A DNA stretch of 64,000 nt. It comes from Medakamo hakoo. Taxonomy: Eukaryota; Chlorophyta; Trebouxiophyceae; Coccomyxaceae. The translations under genes and the position numbers were made by a program. The stretch lies in contig CP089450.1 of the NCBI GenBank assembly GCA_026636295.1, positions 372,001-436,000 on the forward strand, given 5' to 3'. Below the pieces are notes generated by a model, which saw only the letters and a program-made list of their open reading frames with translations, was not told where the DNA came from and searched no databases. Each line of letters starts with the position of its first letter. Within the stretch, counting starts at the first letter, position 1. Shown piece after piece: positions 56,726 through 64,000 of this stretch.

Positions 56726-57050
56726 GTGGCAGCCGTGGAGGAGGCAGGTGCGCGACGGGCTTGGCCCCCCCCACCCGGCGGCCTTTCTCTCTTTTTTTTG
56801 CCCGCAGGCTCCCGCGCGACGACGTTTCGTTGGCCTGTGAGCCGAAGCGCGCGCGCTCCCCCGCGCGCCCCCACAAACACGACTTGAGACGGGGGCCTTG
56901 CAACGGGCGGCCTCCGGCGGCCCGCGCCCGAAAAGCGGTCCTTTTCCCCCACCCGGCCCTGAGGGCCTGACCAGCCTCTCCAGCGACGGCCATTGGCCGT
57001 GCCCTGAAACCGGTCAATTGAGGACAGGGGGACGGCCCCCCCGCACCGAG
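56726..57050. promoter_or_regulatory. Shared upstream region of SEC24 and the KH-domain gene
   Basis: 325 bp between divergent starts; an 8-T run near 56793; no gene. Promoter role inferred from position. Confidence 0.4.
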
Positions 57051-59399
57051 ATGGAGAGCGCGGGCGGCCAGAGTGGCGCTGGCGGACCTCCCAACCCCTC
57101 CTCTCCCACGACGCCGGACGGGGAGCCGGGGCCTGCACACCTGGAAATGACCTCGTCTGAAGACCATCCGTCCCCTGAACCGGGGGAGGGCGATGCTGGC
57201 GCCGCCGAGGGCGGCGACGCCGGCGACGCACGGCAGGCGGATGCCAGCGCATGCGGGGGTGCGGCGAACGACCAAGACGCGGACGACGACGACGGCGCTC
57301 GCCCGCCGCCGCGGATCATCGCCAAATTCCTCCTTTCCAACGCAGCCGCAGGCTCGGTGATTGGACGCAATGGCGCGACCATCAACGAGTTGCAGGCGGC
57401 GTCGGGCGCGCGTTTGCAGCTCTCAAGGTCCGACGGGAGAGAGGTGTTTTTGCCAACAGCGATGAAACTCGCCAAAAAAAGGCGCGCCGCTCGTGTCGCG
57501 AGTTGGGTGCCGCGCGGCCCCCGACTCCGCCCTCCACCAGCCCAGGACCAAACCTAAAGGCCGCCAGTCTTGAAAGGGCTGGGTGGGAGTGGAGAAAGCC
57601 CGGCGGATCGGGGGCTGGGGAGTCCCCGAAAAAAAAGCGCGCGCGCGCCAGGGTGGCGGCCGCGAAGCTCTCGCCTCCCTCTCCAACCCCCTCCCCCCCT
57701 CATACGTGCCGCCTCAACACACACACAACAACAGGGCCGGCGAATTCTTCCCCGGCACGACCGACCGCGTCTTGCTCGTCGCGGGCCCGCTCGACGCGTC
57801 CCTCGCCGCCCTGCACCTCATCCTCACCAAACTGCAGGCGGAGCAGGTGCGTGGGCGGCGCGCCTGGGACACGGGACAGAAAAACCCCCGGACCCCACAT
57901 GCTTTTTTCCCTCACGTCCGTCCCGCCGCCACCACCACCCCCACCCCCCACCACAGTCCGTCGCCGAATCCCTCCTCGCCCGGGACGGGTCCTCCCTCCA
58001 CCTGCGCATGCTCGTCCCCGCCTCGCTGTGCGGCGCGATCATCGGCAAGGGCGGGTCGACCATCCGGTCCTTTGCCGAGGACGCGCGCGCGTCCATCGCC
58101 GTCTCCCCGCCCGACGCGGCGCCGCCTGGCGTCGCGGACCGCATCGTCCGCGTGGTGGGCGCGCCAGGGCCGTGCCTGCGGGCCGTCGCCCTGCTGCTGG
58201 CCCGCCTGGCGGAAGCGCCGCACTACGCGCGGTTCACGTCCTCGTCCGTGTCGTACGCGGCGGGCGTGCACCAGGCCGCGGCCGCCGCGTCGGCCGCGGC
58301 GGCCGCCGCCGCGGCCGCCGCCAGCATGGGCCACCCGCACGCCCACCCCCACCACATGCAGCACCCGGGCATGGTGGGCCACCACCTGCACCCGGCGGCG
58401 GCGGCGGCGGCGCACCACCACGCGGCAGCTGCCGCAGCAGCGGCGGCGGCGCACCACCACGCCGGCTTTGGCCACCCGCACGCCCACCACCACGCCCACC
58501 ACCACGCCCACCACCACCCGGCGGCTGCTGCTGCTGCCGCGGCAGCGGCGGCTGCAGCAGCAGCCGGCCACCACCCGTATGGCGGCATGGGCCGGGCAAG
58601 TGGCGGGCCGCGCGGCGGCGGTGCTGGCGGGGGCGGGCCCTTCCCTCCAGGCGGCCCGCCGTACCCAGCGCCGCCTGCCGGCTTTTACGGCGGCGGCGGG
58701 CCCGGGCATGCGCCGGCGCCCCCGGTCCCTGCTGCGGCGCCTGTTGTTGCGGTGCCCGTGGCGCCCCCGCCGCCCCCGCCGCCGCCGCCTCCCGCGGCGT
58801 CCGGTGCCGCAGACGAGGACAAGGGCGAGGGTGGAGCGGCGGCGGCCGACGACGCGGCTGCCCCGACCGCCGAGCTGGCCGCCGTCTCGCTGGACGGTCC
58901 GGCGGAACCGCCGCCCGCCACGCCGGCCGCCAAGCCGCCGCCCGCACCCGCACCGGGCTCGGCACTCACGCCCGCCGCCCCGCAGCCCGACTCCCCACCC
59001 CAGCGCCCGGGCGACGAGCCGAGGGGCGTCGCGGCCGCTCGCATGGCATCGGCCAGCTCGGCCGGCCTGGGTTCCGCGTCCAGCACCTCCACGGACGGCG
59101 TGCCGGCCGTCGTGGAGGCGTCGTCCACATCCATGACGGCCGTCATGTCCGTCCCCGACGCGCACGTGGGCGCCATCATTGGGAAAGGCGGCGGCGTGGT
59201 CGCCCAGCTGAAGAGCTTGGTGGGTGTGAGGGTCGTGATTTCCGAGCGCGGCGGCGGCGGCGGGGACGAGGGCGAGGCGCCCGGCGACCGGACCGTGACG
59301 ATCAGCGGTGCGCCGGAAGCGGTGGCAATCGCGCAGGCGCTCGTCGCGCAAAAGGTCAGCGCGGCGGCCGCGGGCAAAGGCGGCGGAGGTGGACCGTAG
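57051..59399 (+). CDS. Three-KH-domain RNA-binding protein, BTR1/NOVA-like
   Basis: Exons 57051-57427, 57735-57846 and 57957-59399 give 643 residues. KH1 (about 83-155) is [61 protein letters not shown]; the exon junction falls inside it and restores the [15 protein letters not shown] block of plant BTR1 and animal NOVA. KH2 (about 177-245) has [20 protein letters not shown], and KH3 (about 553-630) has [20 protein letters not shown]. Each KH keeps its GxxG loop. Between KH2 and KH3 lies a 300-residue Ala/His/Pro low-complexity spacer with repeated HH and HAHHH groups. The family binds single-stranded RNA to steer splicing, translation or localisation. The first donor, AAG|GTCCGA, is unusual but is the only one that keeps the KH1 frame. 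Confidence 0.88.
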
Positions 59400-59764
59400 G
59401 ACTGGAATGAGCGAGCTGTTTTTTTTTCAGAATGGTTTTGGCAAAGCGGCCGGAGGGCTAGCCACAACGGCCCGCGCGTGTGTTGTGCGTTTTTTCTGGT
59501 GTGTTTGGTGGTCGTGGCGGTGTCTTCTGGCGCTGGAGAGGCGTCCTTCTGCAAGCGCGCCCCAGCCGGCGTGAGGGAGAGAGAGGGGGAGGGAGCAGGA
59601 AGGAGGGTTGAAAAAAAAATGTGTCTTTCTCTGCTGTCTGACTCTCCTTTTGTGTTCACAAGTCCTAAACAAGCAACGGCGCGGATGTTTCTTCTTCTGC
59701 TCTCGTGTTTGGGTGTGCGTGTTCTGTGTCTTTGGTCTCTCCGGCCCCCCCTGCGCGCCGTCTC
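59400..59764. other. Convergent intergenic region
   Basis: 365 bp between convergent stops of the KH and OPR-like genes; T and A runs but no gene seen. Confidence 0.55.
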
Positions 59765-62700
59765 TCAGCCCTCAAGCATCGCCGCTGCTTTGTCCAAGAC
59801 GTCTCGCGCGTCCGCGGCCTGGACGGCCGCCCGCCGCGGGTCTGGGCGCGCCGCCCCTCCCACGGGCGGGCCCGCCGCCCACAGCCCGACCGTGTGGACG
59901 GGGAGCACGCCCACACAGGCAGCGGGACCACCCGCCAGCAAGGCCGCCCGCGCAGCCGCGGCGCCCAGCGGGAGGGGGAGCGCGGCGCCGGCGCCACCGC
60001 CCGGCCCACGCCGGTTGCGGGCCAGGTCGCGCGGCGTCCAGAGGTCGACCGCGACGGCCGGGCCCCCGCTCGCCCGGCTGACCAGCGCAGCCGGCAAGCG
60101 GGCGGGTGCGGAGCCGGCGGGCGCGGCGGGCGCGGCGGGCGCGCCACCGACGACGCCGGCGCTGTACAGGCCTGGCGGCGGCGGCGACACGACCAGCCGC
60201 GCGGTCCCGCCGCCGCGCCGCCCGTCCGCCGCCGCACGTTCCAGCGCCGCCAGCAGCGCGGCTCCCGACCGGGCCACCGCGCCGGCCGACGCGGGCGAGG
60301 GCGGCGGGCGGGCCGCCCACGCCCGCGCCGCCGCGCACCGCAGGCCGGGTGGCAGGAGGTCGCCCAGGCGCGGCCGCCACGGCCGGCCGGGGGGGGCGGC
60401 GCCGCGTCCGCCCAACTCCCCCGCCGCCTCGTCCAAGCGGGCCGCGACGTGCAGCCTGCACAGGTCGGCCGGGCTGATGATGGCGACGGTGCCGGCGGCT
60501 AAGGCGGCGCCCGCGGCCACCATGGCGGGCGCGAGCGGGGAGGCGGCGGCGGCGGCGACGGAGCCACGGCCGCCTTCGACCAGCGCGGCCGCGGCGCTGC
60601 CCGCCTCGAGCAGCGCGCCCGCCCACAACACCGCGGACGCGAGGCCGCCGTCCAGCGTGGGGTCGTCACGCGAGCCGGCGGCGATGAAGGCGGTCAGGGC
60701 GTCGACCGCCGCTTCCAGGGCGCCCGGCGTCGACTCGGCTCCGCCGTCCCGGCTGAGGACGACCGCGGGGCCGAGCGCGCCCGCGCCCGCAACCAAACCC
60801 GCCCACTCCGCCGCGGTGTAGGGCCGGGGACCCGCCGCGCACGCCGCCGCGTGCGTCCAGGCCGCGTCCAGGGCAGCGGGACCCGGGTCGTGGCGCAGGG
60901 CCGCGCACGCGCGGACGAGGGCGGCGCCCGCCGCGGGCGGGGAGGCCGGCACGGGCGCCGACGGCTCGAGTAGCGCGCGGGCCGCCGCGGTCGCGAGCGC
61001 GTCCGTCGCCGCGGGCCCGGGGTAGACGCCCAGGGAGCCGAGCGACGCGAGCACGCCCGCCGCCGCTTCAGGCGGGACGCCGGGCGCGGTGGCGGCGGCG
61101 GCGGTGGCCAGGGCGTCGGCCTGCTCGCGGGTCAGGGGTGGTGGTTGCGGGGCGGCGACCGCGCCCCGGCCACCCCGGCGCCACGGACCGCCGCCGCCCG
61201 CGCTGCTGCCGGACCCGCCACCGCTGAGGGCGGCCAGGGAACGGAGCAGCGATGCCACGTCCCGGGCTGAACCCACGCGCGCGGGCCGGGCCAGAGTGGA
61301 AGACGGCGCGGCCGCCGTGGGCGGCGGCGGCGGCGGCGGCGCCGGCGGCGCGGGCTGCAGGCTGGTCGGCGCGGGCAGGCGCACCGCTGCGGCCGCGCCG
61401 ACGGCCGCGGCGGCGGCGGCCGCGGCACGGGACCGGCCACCGCCCAGCTCAGCCAGCGCCCACGCGGTCGCGGCCGCGTCGCGGGGCGACCACCGCTCGG
61501 ACGCCGCCGTGGCGGACGGCGTGGCCGCGGCGGCGGCGCCCGATGTCGCGGCCTGGGTGCGGCGGGCGAGCGCACGCACGGCCGCCGGGAGAGGCGCAGG
61601 GACAACCGCTGACCGCCGGGACGGCGCGCCCGGCGCACCTTGCCCGTCCGCCCGGCCTGCCTTGGCCAGCGCCCACAGCACGTCCGCCACGTCCCGCGGC
61701 GCGAACGCGCGCGGGGCCGCGGCAGCCGCGGCCGCGGCCGCGGCCAGCAAGGCACCCGTGCCCGGGCCGGACGCGCCCGCCGCCACGGCCGCACGAGCCG
61801 CCTGGGCCAGCGTGCGCGCGGCGGAAGGGGCGATCCACCGGTTTGGCTGGGGCGGCGGCGTCGAAGAGGGCGCGTCGGCGCCCGCCGGAGGCAGCGCGCG
61901 GGCGGGGGGTGCGGGGGGCGCGGCGCCGGCCGCGCCGCCCGCCAGGGCGTCGAGGTCGCACACGCCCGCCCCGCCCACGGCCGCCGCGCCTTGCAGGACG
62001 AGCGCCGCGTCGCGTGGGGTGAGGCGCGCCGTCGCCGGGTTGGGCTTGCGCCGCGGGCGGCGGCGCCTGGTGGTGGCGGCGGCCTCGTCAGCGGTGGCCG
62101 GTGGCGGCGGCGCCGCGGCTGCGCGCGCGGCCGCGACCGCGACCGCCGCGTCCGTCTCGCCGCACCGGGCCCGGGCCAAGCGACACGCGCCCCACACGCC
62201 CAGCGACAGGGCACGGGGTGACAGAGTGGAGCCACCGCGGGCGGCGAGGGCCGCGGCCGCCGCCCGGCCCGCGGCTGCCGCCGCCTCGGCTTCTTCGTCG
62301 CCCGCGCACCCGCCGCCGCCCGCGCCCAGGCGGGCGAGGGCCCACGCCAGGGACGCGACGACGCCGGGCGCCAGGGCCGCGCCCGCGTCGGAGCCCAGCA
62401 GGTCCACAGCCGCGTCCATCAGCGGTTCGGCCGCGGCTGTCAGCGCGCCGGAACCGGCGCCTTTCTCGCCCGCGGCCGCGCGGGCGAGGGCCGAGAGCGC
62501 GCCCGCCGCCTCGGCGGGTGCGAGCGCCGGCGCGGCTGCCGCCGCTGACGCCAGGCCGACGGCCAACGACGGCGGCAACGGCAAGCCTTCCACTTCCGCC
62601 AGGGCGGCCAGCGTGCGGGCGGCACGGACGGGTGCGAGGCGGGGACGTGGAGCGCGGGCGACCAGGGCGGCGGCGAGGCGCGCTGCCGCGCCGCGCGCGG

Positions 62701-63643
62701 TCGCGGCGCCGGGGCCGCGCTCGCGTGCCAGCGCCGCCGCCGCGACCAGTGCGTCCGTCAGGGCGGTGGTTGGGAGGCCTTCAACATCGCCTGCTGCTGC
62801 GGCCGCGCACAGAGACGCGGCGGCGGAGCGGGCGGCGGGCAGGGACGCGGCGGCCGCCGCCGCGGAGGCCGCGGCCGCGGCGGGGAGCGGGCCGGCCGCC
62901 GCAGCCTCTGCCGCGGCGGGGCCCGCGCCTGGCGCGGCTGCACGCAGGGCGGCCGAGCCGGCTGCAACCCGCAACAACGCAGCCGCACAGGTGGGTGTCA
63001 AAGAGCTGCAGTCGTCGACCGCCGCCTCCAGAGCGGCCTGCAGCGCCCCAGCCGGCCCGCGGCCGGTCGGCTCGGCCGCGGCCGCGTCGGCCGCGGCCGC
63101 GGCCGCCTCCACCGCCCGCACCAAAGCCCGACCGTCGCCGCCGGCAGACCGCGCGGCTTGGAGAGCGGGGCCCGCCGCCGCAGCCGCTAGATCTAGGGCG
63201 TCCAGGCGGGCAGCAGACCGTGGGGCGGCGCGCAAGGCCGCGGCGGTGAAGGTGCGGAGCGGGCGGAGGGCGGGCTGGGGAAGGGGGGGAGAGGGTCGGG
63301 TCGGGGTGCAGGAGAGGGAGACGCGTGAGCGTGAGAGAAATGCGACGGGGGGGACTGCGACAGCCGCCGCCACTGGCCTCCCTCCCACGTCCACACACTC
63401 CGTCCAATCACTCACCTCATCCGCGACTAGAGGGGCGGCCGACGCGGGCCCTCCCCTGTTGGCCGCCGTCGCCGTCGTGGTTGTTGTCGGAGCGGCGGCG
63501 CCGTCGGCGCCGTCGGCCGCGTTCACCGCCGGCCGTCGCCTCGACCCTGCCGCCGGACCAGGCCCAGCTCGCCTGGGCGGGGCCAGGCCGCCTGCCGGCC
63601 TCCAGGGCGGGGCGAGGCGGTGGGTGGGCATTGGGGGAAACAA
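59765..63643 (-). CDS. OPR-like (octotricopeptide-type) helical-repeat protein, probably organellar
   Basis: Exons 63416-63643 and 59765-63274 give 1245 residues. The 141-bp intron (GTGAGT, CCCCAG) is a multiple of three and stop-free. The N terminus MFPPMPTHRLAPPWRPAGG, rich in Arg/Pro/Ala, fits organelle targeting. The body is a series of ~38-residue helical repeats with a recurring core: PGVVASLAWALARLG, SPRALSLGVWGACRLARA, TPRDAALVLQGAAAVGG, APRDVADVLWALAKAG, SPRDAAATAWALAELGG, SARDVASLLRSLAAL. That core resembles the algal OPR repeat and FASTK-like repeats that bind organelle RNA. A C-terminal block VAVDLWTPRDLARN could be the start of a RAP-like region, but is not complete enough to call. 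No named orthologue is offered; most algal OPR proteins act on one chloroplast transcript. Confidence 0.62.
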   Translation of the reverse strand: MFPPMPTHRLAPPWRPAGGLAPPRRAGPGPAAGSRRRPAVNAADGADGAAAPTTTTTATAANRGGPASAAPLVADEVSDWTECVDVGGRPVAAAVAVPPVAFLSRSRVSLSCTPTRPSPPLPQPALRPLRTFTAAALRAAPRSAARLDALDLAAAAAGPALQAARSAGGDGRALVRAVEAAAAAADAAAAEPTGRGPAGALQAALEAAVDDCSSLTPTCAAALLRVAAGSAALRAAAPGAGPAAAEAAAAGPLPAAAAASAAAAAASLPAARSAAASLCAAAAAGDVEGLPTTALTDALVAAAALARERGPGAATARGAAARLAAALVARAPRPRLAPVRAARTLAALAEVEGLPLPPSLAVGLASAAAAAPALAPAEAAGALSALARAAAGEKGAGSGALTAAAEPLMDAAVDLLGSDAGAALAPGVVASLAWALARLGAGGGGCAGDEEAEAAAAAGRAAAAALAARGGSTLSPRALSLGVWGACRLARARCGETDAAVAVAAARAAAAPPPPATADEAAATTRRRRPRRKPNPATARLTPRDAALVLQGAAAVGGAGVCDLDALAGGAAGAAPPAPPARALPPAGADAPSSTPPPQPNRWIAPSAARTLAQAARAAVAAGASGPGTGALLAAAAAAAAAAPRAFAPRDVADVLWALAKAGRADGQGAPGAPSRRSAVVPAPLPAAVRALARRTQAATSGAAAAATPSATAASERWSPRDAAATAWALAELGGGRSRAAAAAAAAVGAAAAVRLPAPTSLQPAPPAPPPPPPPTAAAPSSTLARPARVGSARDVASLLRSLAALSGGGSGSSAGGGGPWRRGGRGAVAAPQPPPLTREQADALATAAAATAPGVPPEAAAGVLASLGSLGVYPGPAATDALATAAARALLEPSAPVPASPPAAGAALVRACAALRHDPGPAALDAAWTHAAACAAGPRPYTAAEWAGLVAGAGALGPAVVLSRDGGAESTPGALEAAVDALTAFIAAGSRDDPTLDGGLASAVLWAGALLEAGSAAAALVEGGRGSVAAAAASPLAPAMVAAGAALAAGTVAIISPADLCRLHVAARLDEAAGELGGRGAAPPGRPWRPRLGDLLPPGLRCAAARAWAARPPPSPASAGAVARSGAALLAALERAAADGRRGGGTARLVVSPPPPGLYSAGVVGGAPAAPAAPAGSAPARLPAALVSRASGGPAVAVDLWTPRDLARNRRGPGGGAGAALPLPLGAAAARAALLAGGPAACVGVLPVHTVGLWAAGPPVGGAARPDPRRAAVQAADARDVLDKAAAMLEG

Positions 63644-63834
63644 TGCCCGCCCGCGGCTCGCTGCTCTTCGTCGGTGCGAGCTTTTTTTTTTCAGTGATCG
63701 CCCGACCTGCCCGCCCGCTCACACTCTATCCTCCCGTGTCGGGAAAAAGAAACGCGCGCGCCACAACACGCCTTTGGCCGCGCGCGCCATTCCTGCCTTG
63801 GCAGTGCGACACGCCTGTTTTGCCGCCTGACCAA
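63644..63834. promoter_or_regulatory. Upstream region of the OPR-like gene, possibly bidirectional
   Basis: 191 bp from the OPR-like start codon to a candidate plus-strand start. Contains a 9-T run and a 5-A run; otherwise featureless. Confidence 0.3.
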
Positions 63835-64000
63835 ATGCCGGCATCCGTCGCGGCCCCCTCCGGCCGTGGGCTGTGTGCCAGGCCTCCTCGCCCCGCCCGC
63901 GCGCCCGCCTCGCATCGGCGCTTGGCCGCACCGCCACGCCCTGGTCAGGTGCCCACTCCACACCGCACGACGCGATTGAATCGCCTGGCCGCCGAACCTC
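63835..64000 (+). CDS. Possible start of a plastid-targeted gene, cut by the window end
   Basis: An open frame from ATG 63835 to the window end reads MPASVAAPSGRGLCARPPRP followed by Arg/Ala/Pro/Ser/Thr-rich sequence without acids, the composition of a chloroplast transit peptide. It sits head to head with the OPR-like gene at a spacing typical for this window. A GTGCCC donor-like site occurs at about 63949. Composition alone can mimic this in GC-rich DNA, so the call is weak. Confidence 0.2.
   Translation, partial: MPASVAAPSGRGLCARPPRPARAPASHRRLAAPPRPGQVPTPHRTTRLNRLAAEP

Noticed and set aside
56898-57050. Upstream extension of the KH gene frame before ATG 57051
   Set aside because: The frame is open but begins at a non-ATG codon, and the 5' part has no conserved sequence; ATG 57051 opens a typical acidic leader.

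Overview
The window is gene-dense nuclear DNA from a very GC-rich unicellular green alga (Chlorophyta). The evidence is spliceosomal introns; plant-type versions of cytosolic pyruvate kinase, class II DAHP synthase, HMA1 and the triose-phosphate translocator; chloroplast transit peptides; a histidine phosphotransfer protein; and a pentatricopeptide protein resembling the RbcL-maturation factor MRL1. GC is about 70% or more by eye (not counted), and codon third positions are almost always G or C. As a result long empty frames run antisense to nearly every gene. I see no mobile element, virus relic, CRISPR array, tRNA or rRNA.

About 30 genes fit in 64 kb, most with 0-3 introns. The introns start GTGCGT, GTGAGT or GTGTGT and end in CA-rich tracts before AG. 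Layout: KIAA0930-like gene (5' cut by the window edge), PHF5A(-), DDX10/Dbp4(+), a cyclin-like gene(-) and a small plastid-targeted protein(-) in 1-7 kb; pyruvate kinase(+), G3BP(-) and histidyl-tRNA synthetase(-) in 7.6-15.8 kb; a GT92 glycosyltransferase(+), CMSS1(+) and a zinc-finger protein(+) in 16.2-19.8 kb; triose-phosphate translocator(-) and HMA1 metal ATPase(+) head to head in 20-25 kb; HYPK(-), TMA7(+), a DMAC1-like mini-protein(+) and DAHP synthase(+) in 25.2-28.6 kb; GID8(-), an RRM protein(-), RAD23(-) and EFR3(+) in 29-38 kb; the MRL1-like PPR gene(+) and proteasome RPN8(-) in 38.8-47 kb; a CBP60-like gene(+), HPt(-), a plastid membrane protein(-) and SEC24(-) in 47.2-56.7 kb; a three-KH-domain BTR1-like gene(+), an OPR-like repeat protein(-) and possibly the first codons of one more gene at the right end.

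Neighbours often share promoters: eight head-to-head pairs have 120-410 bp between start codons. Some pairs make functional sense: two chloroplast-envelope transporters (TPT/HMA1), two ribosome-associated mini-proteins (HYPK/TMA7), and two nucleolar-type proteins in tandem 65 bp apart (CMSS1/zinc finger).

The most notable observation is the TMA7 stop codon overlapping the start codon of a 61-codon DMAC1-like frame (ATGA), which looks like a eukaryotic two-gene transcript. Others are a (CA)68 tract forming the 3' end of an EFR3 intron, a 50-bp perfect palindrome between RAD23 and the RRM gene, and an AT-rich island with no recognisable gene near 45.1-45.4 kb. All exon models were made by eye from splice signals and remembered family sequences; no alignment was run.
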